Position numbers and translations under genes: made by a program. A stretch of DNA of 64,000 nt from NCBI RefSeq assembly GCF_032163505.1, contig NZ_CP134147.1, positions 1,454,501-1,518,500 of the forward strand. Direction: 5' to 3'. The notes below the pieces were generated by a model. The model worked only from the letters and a program-made list of their open reading frames with translations. It did not search any database and was not told the DNA's origin. Positions 34,725-43,206 of the stretch are shown piece by piece; position 1 is the stretch's first letter, and every line of letters begins with the position of its first letter. The DNA is from Streptococcus parasanguinis (GTDB taxonomy: Bacteria > Bacillota > Bacilli > Lactobacillales > Streptococcaceae).

Positions 34725-36266
34725 TTAAGTCAATTCATTAAAGTCCCAGATTTGGTCCATCCAGCCTTCATAGAAATCTGGCTCGTGGCAAACCATGAGG
34801 ATCGATCCCTTGTACTCTTTCAGAGCCCGTTTCAATTCTTCTTTGGCATCCACATCCAAGTGGTTGGTCGGCTCGTCTAGTACCAAGACATTGTTTTCAC
34901 GATTCATCAAGAGACAGAAGCGTACCTTGGCTTGTTCTCCACCGGATAGCACCTGGATTTGGCTCTCGATATGTTTGGTCGTCAAGCCACAGCGGGCAAG
35001 TGCGGCACGAACTTCTGCTTGGTTGAGAGCCGGAAAGGCATTCCAGACTGCTTCAAGCGGTGTCTGGCGATTGCCCCCTTCGACCTCTTGCTCGAAATAG
35101 CCAAGCTCTAGGTAATCTCCACGCTCGACTTCACCAGCGATCGGTGGGATAATTCCTAACAAGCTCTTCAAGAGAGTGGTTTTCCCGATCCCGTTGGCCC
35201 CGATGATGGCCACCTTTTGATTGCGTTCAAAGGTTAGGTTCAAAGGCTTGGTTAAAGGACGGTCATAGCCAATCTGAAGATCCTTGGCCTGGAAGATAAA
35301 GCGTCCAGGAGTCCGGGCATTCTTAAATTCAAAGGAGGGTTTCGGTTTCTCACTTTGCAACTCAATGAGTTCCATCTTGTCCAGCTTCTTCTGACGAGAC
35401 ATGGCCATATTCCGTGTAGCCACACGCGCCTTATTGCGGGCTACGAAATCTTTCAAATCAGCAATCTCTTTTTGCTGGCGCTCATAAGCCGCTTCCAATT
35501 GCGATTTCTTCATTTCATAGACTTCAAGGAATTGGTAGTAGTCTCCTGAATAGCGGGTTAACTGCTGATTTTCCACATGGTAGACGATATTGATCACATC
35601 ATTCAAGAAAGGAATGTCGTGGGAAATGAGGACAAAGGCATTTTCATAATTCTGCAAATAGCGTTTGAGCCAATCGATGTGCTCTGCATCCAAGTAGTTG
35701 GTCGGCTCGTCCAAGAGAAGGATATCTGGTTTTTCAAGGAGCAATTTAGCCAAAAGGACCTTGGTCCGTTGCCCACCTGACAAGGAGGTCACATCCGTAT
35801 CCATGCCAAAGTCCATGACCCCAAGAGCACGCGCCACTTCATCAATCTTGGCATCCAAGGTATAAAAATCACGACTTTCTAGACGCTCTTGAAGTTCCCC
35901 AACCTCTTCCATCAAAGCATCGACATCGGCTCCCTCTTCCGCCATGGCCATATAGAGGTCATTGATGCGAGCTTCAGCTGTGAACAACTCATCAAAAGCG
36001 GTCCGTAAGACATCGCGAACCGTTTGTCCTTCTTCTAAGACCGAATGCTGGTCCAGATAACCTGCTGTCACGTACTTAGACCACTCAACCTTTCCTTCGT
36101 CTGGTTGCATTTTACCCGTCACGATGCTCATGAAGGTCGATTTCCCCTCACCATTGGCCCCGACAAGACCGATATGCTCTCCCTTTAACAAACGGAAGGA
36201 CACATCCTCAAAAATCGCCCGGTCCCCAAAACCGTGACTCAAATTTTTCACTTCTAAAATACTCAT
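34725..36266 (-). CDS. ABC-F family ribosome-associated ATPase (YfmM-like)
   Basis: 513 residues with two ATPase domains and no membrane helices. Walker A is GANGEGKS in the first and GANGIGKT in the second, with signatures LSGGQRTK and LSGGEQAK. The inter-domain linker (about 245-310) is charged and helical. The sequence closely resembles what I remember of Bacillus YfmM. ABC-F proteins act at the ribosomal E site in translation or as antibiotic-protection factors. This one lies in the housekeeping branch as far as I can tell, without the long linker of resistance types. Confidence 0.9.
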   Translation of the reverse strand: MSILEVKNLSHGFGDRAIFEDVSFRLLKGEHIGLVGANGEGKSTFMSIVTGKMQPDEGKVEWSKYVTAGYLDQHSVLEEGQTVRDVLRTAFDELFTAEARINDLYMAMAEEGADVDALMEEVGELQERLESRDFYTLDAKIDEVARALGVMDFGMDTDVTSLSGGQRTKVLLAKLLLEKPDILLLDEPTNYLDAEHIDWLKRYLQNYENAFVLISHDIPFLNDVINIVYHVENQQLTRYSGDYYQFLEVYEMKKSQLEAAYERQQKEIADLKDFVARNKARVATRNMAMSRQKKLDKMELIELQSEKPKPSFEFKNARTPGRFIFQAKDLQIGYDRPLTKPLNLTFERNQKVAIIGANGIGKTTLLKSLLGIIPPIAGEVERGDYLELGYFEQEVEGGNRQTPLEAVWNAFPALNQAEVRAALARCGLTTKHIESQIQVLSGGEQAKVRFCLLMNRENNVLVLDEPTNHLDVDAKEELKRALKEYKGSILMVCHEPDFYEGWMDQIWDFNELT

Positions 36267-36325
36267 GCTTGACTCTCTTTCATTGATTTCACTCGTATGA
36301 TTATATCATCTTCACTGCAAAATGA

Positions 36326-36346
36326 AAAGGGAGCCCAACTCCCTTT
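36326..36346. terminator. Terminator split from the spx-like gene by repeat copy 3
   Basis: AAAGGGAG (36326-36333), loop CCCAA, CTCCCTTT (36339-36346). On the minus strand CTCCCTTTTCATTTT follows. CCCAACTCCCTTT (36334-36346) recurs exactly at 36613-36625, next to the spx-like stop, so repeat copy 3 is bracketed by a 13-bp direct repeat of terminator sequence. Confidence 0.8.
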
Positions 36347-36445
36347 AGAATATATATAAATAAATTATAAGTAAGATAGGTTACGCGATTTTGTCAAGAA
36401 ATCAAAATAAGTTCTAACTTATGAATCTCATAAAGAATATACCGA

Positions 36446-36578
36446 AACTTTCCGCCGTGAGAAAAGTGCTAGAAACATTATTGTTTCTAGCACTCGGGAG
36501 TTTTGAGACCTTAGGCTCAAAACTAAGTCATGGAACTTCTTTGAAGTTCGCTGACGTCCGTACTCACCTAAGGAAAGC
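36446..36578 (+). repeat. Structured repeat family A, copy 3
   Basis: 133 bp in the copy 1 orientation. Hairpins are GTGCTAGAAAC/GTTTCTAGCAC, GTTTTGAG/CTCAAAAC and GAACTTC/GAAGTTC. Compared with copy 1, two adjacent pairs of the first stem are changed on both strands (CT to TA). The left extension shares GGTTACGCGATTTTG-like sequence with copy 1. It lies between the ABC-F gene and the spx-like gene. No gene is visible in 36267-36629. Confidence 0.9.
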
Positions 36579-36629
36579 TTCTGGCATACTTTTATTATAT
36601 ATCTGAAGAAAACCCAACTCCCTTTTCTT

Positions 36630-36983
36630 TTACAAACCTAATTCTGCGTATGGTTTTCGGTAGCCCACTTGAACAACTTTTCCGTCTTTGACAAGCAAAG
36701 GCCGCTTGATCAGCATACCGTCTGAAGCAAGGAGATCCGCCGCTTCTTTCACTGTCAGTTGATCCACCTTATCTTTCAAACCGAGTTCACGGTATTTCAT
36801 TCCGCTAGTATTGAAGAAAGACTTGATCGGTAGGCCAGATGCTGCCATCCAGTCTTGCAATTCTTGGCTAGTCGGTGTTTCTGTGACAATGTTTTGGCTT
36901 TGGAACTCACATTGGAGACCGTCCAATTCTGATTTAGCCTTTCGACAAGTCGAACATTTTGGATATTCAATAAAGGTATACAT
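36630..36983 (-). CDS. ArsC/Spx-family thioredoxin-fold protein
   Basis: 117 residues from ATG 36983 (MYTFIEYPKCSTCRKAK). AAGGAGAAG precedes this start, and the longer open frame upstream is unrelated sequence inside ogt. CSTC places Cys10 and Cys13 at the redox site. The C-terminal region has IKRPLLV and KVVQVGYRKPYAEL, the ArsC/Spx signature. It could be an Spx-like RNA-polymerase regulator or a reductase of the YffB/ArsC type. The lack of the basic RNAP-binding features I would expect favours the latter. It is transcribed with ogt. Confidence 0.85.
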   Translation of the reverse strand: MYTFIEYPKCSTCRKAKSELDGLQCEFQSQNIVTETPTSQELQDWMAASGLPIKSFFNTSGMKYRELGLKDKVDQLTVKEAADLLASDGMLIKRPLLVKDGKVVQVGYRKPYAELGL

Positions 36984-36988
36984 CGATT

Positions 36989-37480
36989 TCACTTCTCCTT
37001 CCAGGTAATTCCTTCGTGTTGTAAGAGCCAGCGTTTGCGATCGAGTCCAGACGCGTAGCCCGTCAGTTGTCCATCTTTTCCCATCACACGGTGACAAGGG
37101 ACTAAGATCGTCAAGGGATTGCGTCCGACAGCCTGTCCCACGGCCTGGGCTGAACCACAAGAAAGATCCTGGGCAAGTTGGCCATAGGTCTTGGTCTCAC
37201 CATATGGGATCTCTCGCAATAACTGCCACACCCGCTCTTGAAAGGCTGTCCCTTGCGGTGCTAGTGGAAAGCTGATAGCGATTGGCTCCCCAGCAAAATA
37301 GTGATCCAACCACTCCTTTACCTTATCATGGTAGGGATGGATCTGTTCCAGCGCCCCATAGGGATCAGGAGCATCCTCTTTCGGATCATAAAAATCAAGC
37401 TCTACAAGGCCTTCTTCACTGACAATGATCGAAAGAAGCCCCATAGGGCTTTCATAAAATTGTTTAAGATAGAGAGTCAT
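36989..37480 (-). CDS. ogt: Methylated-DNA-protein-cysteine methyltransferase
   Basis: 163 residues from ATG 37480 (MTLYLKQFYESP). It overlaps the upstream GNAT gene by 17 bp, so it is probably translationally coupled. The active site is PCHRV with Cys129, preceded by the helix-turn-helix GSAQAVGQAVGRNPL including the Arg finger. It repairs O6-methylguanine by suicidal alkyl transfer. The longer frame reaching 37630 reads through the GNAT gene and is rejected. Confidence 0.94.
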   Translation of the reverse strand: MTLYLKQFYESPMGLLSIIVSEEGLVELDFYDPKEDAPDPYGALEQIHPYHDKVKEWLDHYFAGEPIAISFPLAPQGTAFQERVWQLLREIPYGETKTYGQLAQDLSCGSAQAVGQAVGRNPLTILVPCHRVMGKDGQLTGYASGLDRKRWLLQHEGITWKEK

Positions 37481-38045
37481 TGTAGGCTGCTTCTGCTCTT
37501 TGGTCCCAGCGGTCCTCTTCTGAGACCACTTGGAATAGACTAGTTTCTGCTTTTCGCTTGATCTTTTGATAAGCCAGGCGGACGCCATCAATAGGGACCT
37601 TTCCACAATAATGGTAACCCAATTTTTCAAGCAAATGTTGCATGACCAGATTATCCGGGTGCGTATCGCAACGGAAATCCGGTCCTTTTTCTCCTTCGAT
37701 TAAACCTTGAAGGAAGGTCTGAGCCACCCCTTTCCCAGCAGCTTCTTTGGCTACAGCGACACGGTGAAAAGTGACATACATATAATTGTCATGCTCCCAC
37801 TTGCCATCATAAATCTCATTATAGGCCGCTTCATTTCCCTTGTGGACGGCCGCATAGGCGACAACTTCCTGATCTTCAACGGCCACATAGCCACGACTTT
37901 CTAGAATATCTTCAAAAATGATCTCTTCATCTGGATAGCCATCCTGCCACTGGTCGACCTGTCTTTGAGCCAGGCTTTCCTTGGCATCTTGGATGATTTC
38001 CATAATTCGCTTAATCTCGTTGGGATAAGCCATTCTAATTTCCAT
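37464..38045 (-). CDS. GNAT-family N-acetyltransferase
   Basis: 193 residues. The core acetyl-CoA site reads FHRVAVAKEAAGKGVAQTFL, and the strand before it is GKWEHDNYMYVT. The N-terminus (IRMAYPNEIKRIMEIIQDAKE) is typical of the GNAT fold. The substrate is unknown. It lies in a minus-strand operon between rsmI and ogt. The start follows GGTTGGAAGCAGG. Confidence 0.85.
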   Translation of the reverse strand: MEIRMAYPNEIKRIMEIIQDAKESLAQRQVDQWQDGYPDEEIIFEDILESRGYVAVEDQEVVAYAAVHKGNEAAYNEIYDGKWEHDNYMYVTFHRVAVAKEAAGKGVAQTFLQGLIEGEKGPDFRCDTHPDNLVMQHLLEKLGYHYCGKVPIDGVRLAYQKIKRKAETSLFQVVSEEDRWDQRAEAAYNDSLS

Positions 38046-38062
38046 CCTGCTTCCAACCTTTC

Positions 38063-38920
38063 CTAGTCTTGATGGTAACGAGCATAGAGCTCACTCTTTT
38101 GCAGGCCGTATTGTTTGGCGACCTGTTTAATTGCTTGATTCTTCTTCATCCCCTCTTGGACCAAGGTGTCGATCTCTTGGATCAAGTCGACCTCTTCTAG
38201 GTCTAGTTCTTCTTCATTGGCTCCTTCGACGATCAAGAGGCACTCCCCTTTGAGAGGATTTTCTTCAAGAAATGCGACTAACTCAGAAATACTGCCGCGA
38301 GTATATTCCTCGTAGATCTTGGTCAATTCACGAACCAGGACGACAGGACGATCCCCATAGACAGCCAACATATTCTCTAAGGTTGCCTTCACCCGATGGG
38401 GCGACTCATAAAAGATCTGTGTCTCCGGATAAGCCACTTTTTCTTGGAAAAAGGCTTTCTGTTGCCCCTCTTTGCGAGGCAGAAATCCATAAAAAATATG
38501 AGGTTGAGGGGCTAGGCCACTGGCAATCAAACCCGTTATACCCGCACTAGGACCAGGAACAGCTACGACAGGAATCTCTCGTTCAATCGCTGCCTTGACC
38601 AAATCATGACCGGGGTCAGAGATACTAGGAAGTCCTGCATCTGAGACTTGCGCCACATCCTTTCCGGATTCTAAATAGGCGATCAGATCTGGAATTTTTT
38701 CCATGACATTGTGCTCATGAAAGCTAGTCTGGGGAGTGGTAATCTCAAAATGCTTGAGCAAGAGGCCTGTATTTCTAGTATCCTCAGCTGCGATCAAGTC
38801 CACATCCTTTAAGGTCTGGACCATGCGGTAACTCATATCCTCCCGGTTACCGATCGGTGTTGGGACCAGGTAAAGCACCCCAGTTTTCTTTTCTCCTTTA
38901 AAACTTCGTTGGATCTGCAT
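38063..38920 (-). CDS. rsmI: 16S rRNA (cytidine(1402)-2'-O)-methyltransferase RsmI
   Basis: 285 residues. The tetrapyrrole-methylase fold begins GVLYLVPTPIGNREDMSYR, and AAEDTRNTGLLLKHF and VSDAGLPSISDPG are the RsmI signatures. It methylates C1402 in the decoding centre of 16S rRNA. A 12-residue extension precedes the conserved start, so the ATG could lie slightly further in. The gene starts 3 bp after yabA, in the order tmk-holB-yabA-rsmI known from pneumococci. Confidence 0.95.
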   Translation of the reverse strand: MQIQRSFKGEKKTGVLYLVPTPIGNREDMSYRMVQTLKDVDLIAAEDTRNTGLLLKHFEITTPQTSFHEHNVMEKIPDLIAYLESGKDVAQVSDAGLPSISDPGHDLVKAAIEREIPVVAVPGPSAGITGLIASGLAPQPHIFYGFLPRKEGQQKAFFQEKVAYPETQIFYESPHRVKATLENMLAVYGDRPVVLVRELTKIYEEYTRGSISELVAFLEENPLKGECLLIVEGANEEELDLEEVDLIQEIDTLVQEGMKKNQAIKQVAKQYGLQKSELYARYHQD

Positions 38921-38922
38921 GC

Positions 38923-39243
38923 TTACTCCCTAAATAACAACTCGTCACAAAACATACACTCTTCATCGTTCTCACGGCGTTGACCGTAGGAATAAGTGCA
39001 GATATGAAAACCGTCATTGTAAATACGTTGCAAATTTTCACGACCATGGTGTTGTGACTTTGCGGATGAAGTCTTCTCAACTTCCCCCAAACGCTCTCTC
39101 AATTTATCATTTTCTAAGCGAAGAGCTGTATTTTCTTCGATGACTTGTTTCAAATTTTTCTTGATGGCTTCTACTTCAGCCAAGGTGACCAACAAATTCT
39201 GAGAAAAGCCGTCTAAAGCATCAAATAATTCTTTTTTATTCAT
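38923..39243 (-). CDS. yabA: Replication initiation control protein YabA
   Basis: 106 residues. The N-terminal half is a coiled coil (about 5-55, heptad Leu/Val pattern). The C-terminal zinc knot uses His80, Cys82, Cys96 and Cys99. YabA binds DnaA and DnaN and limits re-initiation. The operon with tmk, holB and rsmI fits a DNA-replication context. AAGGAGTC precedes the ATG. Confidence 0.95.
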   Translation of the reverse strand: MNKKELFDALDGFSQNLLVTLAEVEAIKKNLKQVIEENTALRLENDKLRERLGEVEKTSSAKSQHHGRENLQRIYNDGFHICTYSYGQRRENDEECMFCDELLFRE

Positions 39244-39252
39244 TCTGACTCC

Positions 39253-40146
39253 TTAACTTTCTAAGCTCAAAACCATATATTCTAGAGCATTTTGAAAAGA
39301 AACATTGGCCTTCCACATCCTGCGAGCAAGACTCAATTTCTCAAGCAACTGCTGGGATCTACTCAAACGCAACTGCTCTTCTAAAGCCAACTCCATCAAA
39401 CGAAAGGCCTGGCTTTGTTTTTCCTTATCATCTGCTAGACTCACTAAGCGGGTCACTTCCAAATAGGCGCGATTCAAATTGGATTGACAACGTTCGATAA
39501 ACTGATCACAAACTTTTGCTAGTTCAAAAAACGTAGCATTCTTTTTTTGCTGCTCTGCCTCTTCAAGACTAAAACTAAAACGAGCTACTAAATTTGCCTG
39601 TGATTTGATCAAGCCTTCTTTTTCTAGCAGTTCGGTTAGGTAGGCTTGCTTTTTAGGAAAATGGACCTGCTGGGCCCGACTCTTGATGGTCGGTAAGATC
39701 AAGTTTTCATCGGATGTCAACAAGAAAAGATAGATCTCACTCTGGGGCTCTTCCATGACTTTTAAGAGAGAGTTGGCCGCATTGGTATGCATCTTATCCG
39801 CATCTTGGACGATAAAGACCTGCCGACTGCCTTCAAATCCTGATTGAGAAAAGTCTTGAACGAGCGAGCGAATACGGTCAGTCTTAATGATCTGGTTGAC
39901 TGGACGCACGATCTTTACGTCTGAGAATTCTTCTTCTGAAATCAAGCGGCAGGAACGGCATTTGCCACAAGGCCAGACTCCCTGCAAATCTTCGCAAAAT
40001 TGACTTTGAGCTAGCAAGAGGGCCATCTCAAAACTGGCAAAAGAGCCTGTAAAGAGATAAGCATGACTGAGCTGTTTGTGTTCTAAGATCTGGGTGAAAC
40101 GCTCCACCAATTCTGGCTGAAGCTGTTGGATCTCTTCTAGCTTCAT
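39253..40146 (-). CDS. holB: DNA polymerase III delta' subunit
   Basis: 297 residues of the clamp-loader AAA+ fold. It has a zinc module CxxxxxxxCGKCRSC near 53-66, the region [23 protein letters not shown], and lacks a functional Walker A, which is normal for delta'. It helps open the beta clamp. Its start overlaps the tmk stop by 4 bp (ATGA), indicating coupled translation. Confidence 0.93.
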   Translation of the reverse strand: MKLEEIQQLQPELVERFTQILEHKQLSHAYLFTGSFASFEMALLLAQSQFCEDLQGVWPCGKCRSCRLISEEEFSDVKIVRPVNQIIKTDRIRSLVQDFSQSGFEGSRQVFIVQDADKMHTNAANSLLKVMEEPQSEIYLFLLTSDENLILPTIKSRAQQVHFPKKQAYLTELLEKEGLIKSQANLVARFSFSLEEAEQQKKNATFFELAKVCDQFIERCQSNLNRAYLEVTRLVSLADDKEKQSQAFRLMELALEEQLRLSRSQQLLEKLSLARRMWKANVSFQNALEYMVLSLES

Positions 40147-40781
40147 TTCAATATCCCCAAGCGATTTTCTAAAACAGCCAAGACATCCGCAAAAACTGCT
40201 TCAAAGGATTGACTGGCATCGATTTTCACAATGCGCTCTGGTTCCTTTTCATACAAGGCCAAATAACCTTGTCTGACTTTTTGGTGAAGCTCCAATCCTT
40301 CCAAATCCAAACGATTGACTTCCCGCTCTTGGTTTTTCGCAATTCGAGCGAGCCCTTCTTCGACATCCAGATCAAAGTAAAGGGTGAGATCTGGTTTAAG
40401 ACCATCTGTCGCGAATTGATTGAGCCACTCGATATCTTCCACACTCAGACCGCGACCATACCCTTGATAAGCGACCGAGCTATCAATAAAGCGGTCCATC
40501 AAGACAACCTTCCCAGCTGCAAGGGCTGGCAAGACGCGTTCTACCAAATGCTGCCGGCGACTAGCAATATAGAGCAACAACTCGGTCTTGGCATCCATAC
40601 TAGTATGGTCTGGATCTAAAATGACTTGGCGGATCTTTTCTGCAATGTCTACACCGCCTGGTTCACGGGTTGTAATAAAAGGAATTCCTTTTTCTTCAAG
40701 TAGAGGCAAAACGGCTTCTAGGACCGATGATTTCCCCGCTCCTTCTGGACCTTCAAATGAAATTAATGTACCGTTTACCAT
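40143..40781 (-). CDS. tmk: Thymidylate kinase
   Basis: 212 residues. P-loop GPEGAGKS is at 11-18, with TTREPGG and [16 protein letters not shown] as substrate and LID-related motifs. It converts dTMP to dTDP. It is the first gene of the tmk-holB-yabA-rsmI-GNAT-ogt-spx-like minus-strand operon. A promoter is likely in the gap to the divergent yitT-like gene. GAAAGAGGATAC precedes the ATG. Confidence 0.96.
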   Translation of the reverse strand: MVNGTLISFEGPEGAGKSSVLEAVLPLLEEKGIPFITTREPGGVDIAEKIRQVILDPDHTSMDAKTELLLYIASRRQHLVERVLPALAAGKVVLMDRFIDSSVAYQGYGRGLSVEDIEWLNQFATDGLKPDLTLYFDLDVEEGLARIAKNQEREVNRLDLEGLELHQKVRQGYLALYEKEPERIVKIDASQSFEAVFADVLAVLENRLGILK

Positions 40782-40930
40782 AGTATCCTCTTTCTAGTTT
40801 TCTTCTTTTTATTTTACCAAAAATAAGGGTAAAAATCTTGTATTTTAGGAGAGAAAATTTTTCAAAGTCATTTTCATTTTTTCACTTTTTTGTTACAATG
40901 TTCTTATAAAGTTTTAGGAGACAACCTATC

Positions 40931-41818
40931 ATGTTTAAATTTAAAGATATTCTGGCTATCATCTTGGGGGCCGGCATTTTTTCATTTGGGATCTATTTTT
41001 TGGTCATTCCCTTTCACTTCTATGAAGGAGGAGCGACAGGGATTACCTTGATCACCTATTACCTCTTAAAAGTCCCCGTATCCCTGATGAACTTGCTGAT
41101 CAATATCCCTCTTTTCGTTCTGGCTTGGAAACTGCTGGGCAAGAAATCTCTTTATCTGAGCTTACTTGGGACTTTCTCGGTTTCGGCATGGATGGCAATT
41201 TTTGAAGCTATGCCTCTCAGCCACCACTACCATCACTTTATCTTTACAGCCTTTAAAGGAGATATTCTGCTTGCCTGTATCGCCTCAGGGGTTGTGCTTG
41301 GTTTGGGGCTAGGGATCATCTTCAATGCTGGAGGAACCACTGGAGGAACCGATATCCTCGCTCGCATCTTTAACAAATACACTTCCCTCAGTATGGGAAA
41401 GCTCATGTTGATTGTAGATGCCATTGTTCTGACAACTGTGGTCATTGTCTTCCAAGATGTCCGTACCGCTATGTATACCCTCTTCTTTATCCTGATTGAC
41501 ACCCTTGTGATCGACTTGATTGGAGAAGGTGGTTTTGCTGGAAAAGGCTTCCTTATCGTTACATCCAAACCAGAAGAAATTGCCAAAAAGGTTTCTGACG
41601 ATCTGGGTCGCGGGATTACCTTTATCCGCGGGATGGGCTATTACAGCCGTAAGGACCTGGATATCGTCTACTGTGTCGTTTCACGGAATGAGATGAAACA
41701 AATGAAAGACATCATTAATCAGATTGATCCATTCGCCTTTATCACCATTTCTGAAGCCCATGAAATTCTCGGCGAAGGCTTTACTTTAGATAAAGAAAAA
41801 CAACCCATTAATCGTTAA
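40931..41818 (+). CDS. YitT-family membrane protein (DUF2179 domain)
   Basis: 295 residues. Five to six membrane helices lie in about 1-205, including the glycine-rich FNAGGTTGGTDILARI loop. A cytoplasmic C-terminal DUF2179 domain (GRGITFIRGMGYYSRKDLDIVYCVV) follows. Function is unknown for the family, and transport has been suggested. TTTTAGGAG precedes the ATG. It is transcribed alone, divergent from tmk, and ends at a strong terminator beside repeat copy 4. Confidence 0.88.
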   Translation: MFKFKDILAIILGAGIFSFGIYFLVIPFHFYEGGATGITLITYYLLKVPVSLMNLLINIPLFVLAWKLLGKKSLYLSLLGTFSVSAWMAIFEAMPLSHHYHHFIFTAFKGDILLACIASGVVLGLGLGIIFNAGGTTGGTDILARIFNKYTSLSMGKLMLIVDAIVLTTVVIVFQDVRTAMYTLFFILIDTLVIDLIGEGGFAGKGFLIVTSKPEEIAKKVSDDLGRGITFIRGMGYYSRKDLDIVYCVVSRNEMKQMKDIINQIDPFAFITISEAHEILGEGFTLDKEKQPINR

Positions 41819-41828
41819 TAGAAATAAG

Positions 41829-41853
41829 GCTAGATTTTCATCTAGCTTTTTTT
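41829..41853 (+). terminator. Terminator of the yitT-like gene
   Basis: GCTAGAT (41829-41835) pairs with ATCTAGC (41840-41846), then T7. This hairpin aligns with the one at 42063-42100 on the other side of repeat copy 4 (19 of 23 bases). Confidence 0.93.
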
Positions 41854-41861
41854 CTATTTAC

Positions 41862-41995
41862 GATTTTCCTTAGGTGAGTACGGACGTCAGCGAACTTTCA
41901 CAAAGTTCCATGACTAATTTTTGAGCCTAATGTCTCAAAAATTCCGAGAGCATGAAACAAGTATGTTTCATGCTCTTTTCTCACGGCGGAAAATC
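41862..41995 (-). repeat. Structured repeat family A, copy 4
   Basis: 134 bp, inverted relative to copy 1, and the most divergent copy. Every helix still pairs: closing GATTTTCC/GGAAAATC (two pairs replaced together), GAGCATGAAAC/GTTTCATGCTC, TTTTTGAG/CTCAAAAA and GAACTTT/AAAGTTC. It lies between the convergent yitT-like and CBS genes. No gene is seen in 41819-42101. Confidence 0.9.
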
Positions 41996-42062
41996 TTAGA
42001 ATACACGTCATGATTAATAAAATCATAATTATTTTTATAGAATTTATTAGGTTACCTTATAC

Positions 42063-42100
42063 AAAAATCAGGCTACATTGTCATCCAGCCTGATTTTTTT
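42063..42100. terminator. Bidirectional terminator of the CBS/ACT gene
   Basis: AAAAATCAGGCT (42063-42074) pairs with AGCCTGATTTTT (42087-42098). T-runs occur on both strands. Confidence 0.93.
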
Positions 42101-42101
42101 A

Positions 42102-42758
42102 TTAAATAGCTTTTGCGGTTGTTCGAGTGATTTCATCGACTTTCAAACCGTTGGCTTCAAATTTACTACGGATTCCTTCTAGATCTGTCACCCCATCAAT
42201 TTGGACTTCGATAACCACACGATCGTCTTTTGTTGGGATATTGACTGTATTTGCGATGTTATACCCTTCTTCTACAATCAAGTGAATGATTTGTTCTAGA
42301 ACGCCAACCTTATCTTCTGTCACAAAGCGAACACGAACTCCTTCTTCTCCATAACCGGATACTTCAAGGAAAGCACGGAAAATATCACGGTCTGTGATGA
42401 CACCGGATACTTGGTCATTGTCCACGACTGGAAGAATTCCCACCTTGTTCTTATACATGAGGTAGGTCGCATCTTCTAAGCTCGCAAATTTAGAGACGGT
42501 AATGACATCGCGAAGCATGACATCTTTAACCTTAGTCTTGTTCAACAGATAGTTCATCTCGAAAATAGACAAGCTTGTTGCTTTAGATGGACTTGCTTCT
42601 GCAATCGTACCTTCTGTCACCAACCCAACCAATTTATCGTTTTCAATGACTGGCAAACGGTGCAAACCTTGTTCGCGCATCAAATCTGCCGCGTGGGCAA
42701 TTGTCGTATCTGGACTAATGTAAACCACTTTACGTGTCATAAAATCTTTAACAGCCAT
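42102..42758 (-). CDS. CBS-domain protein with C-terminal ACT-like domain (AcuB-like)
   Basis: 218 residues from ATG 42758 (MAVKDFMTRKVVYISPD), with GGAGAAC upstream. The frame is open 35 codons further without family resemblance. Two CBS motifs (VMLRDVITVSKFASLEDA is the second) cover about 1-130. An ACT-like domain (RVRFVTEDKVGVLEQIIHLI) covers about 140-218. Such proteins sense adenine nucleotides or amino acids. The target is not known. It is monocistronic, near but separate from the branched-chain amino-acid importer. Confidence 0.87.
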   Translation of the reverse strand: MAVKDFMTRKVVYISPDTTIAHAADLMREQGLHRLPVIENDKLVGLVTEGTIAEASPSKATSLSIFEMNYLLNKTKVKDVMLRDVITVSKFASLEDATYLMYKNKVGILPVVDNDQVSGVITDRDIFRAFLEVSGYGEEGVRVRFVTEDKVGVLEQIIHLIVEEGYNIANTVNIPTKDDRVVIEVQIDGVTDLEGIRSKFEANGLKVDEITRTTAKAI

Positions 42759-42873
42759 AACAAGTTCTCCTATGCTTTTATTAGTTTTATTATACTTGAT
42801 TTTAAGAATGATTTCAAACGCTTTCAGCAGTTTTCTCTTGTTTTCAAAATTTAGAAAAATCAAACAAGAAAGA

Positions 42874-42905
42874 TGAAAAAAGAAAGGTCTTCAGGACCTT
42901 TCTTT
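42874..42905 (-). terminator. Terminator downstream of the liv operon
   Basis: AAAGAAAGGTC (42879-42889) pairs with GACCTTTCTTT (42895-42905). T6 follows on the minus strand. Repeat copy 5 separates it from the livF stop. Confidence 0.88.
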
Positions 42906-43000
42906 CGAACATGTTCAAACTATCTTTCCTATAATATAAGATTAATAATTCTTCATAATAGAAATTATGCTATTTTTTGAATCATTTGGGAGTATATTGA

Positions 43001-43134
43001 AACTTTCCGCCGTGAGAAAAGTGCTAGAAACATTAATGTTTCTAGTACTCGGGAGTTTTGAGACCTTAGGCTCAAAACTAAGTCATGGAACTTCTTCGAA
43101 GTTCGCTGACGTCCATACTCACCTAAGGAAAGTT
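43001..43134 (+). repeat. Structured repeat family A, copy 5
   Basis: 134 bp in the copy 1 orientation and closest to copy 3. Hairpins are GTGCTAGAAAC/GTTTCTAGTAC (one G-U), GTTTTGAG/CTCAAAAC and GAACTTC/GAAGTTC, with closing helix AACTTTCC/GGAAAGTT. It lies after livF in the livF-to-CBS gap, with a complete terminator beyond it at 42874-42905. No gene is seen in 42759-43206. Confidence 0.9.
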
Positions 43135-43206
43135 TCTAAATTATCTTTGTCAGCAATCCGAAGAAAGGTTTAGCTAACTTTTCCTTTCAAACAAACTTTA
43201 GAAAAC

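Noticed and set aside
36630-37160. Long N-terminal extensions of the spx-like, ogt, mutM, murE, CBS/ACT and ftsK reading frames
   Set aside because: The extensions are not family-like. They run through neighbouring genes or promoters, and in most cases (not murE or ftsK) a clear Shine-Dalgarno marks the shorter start.
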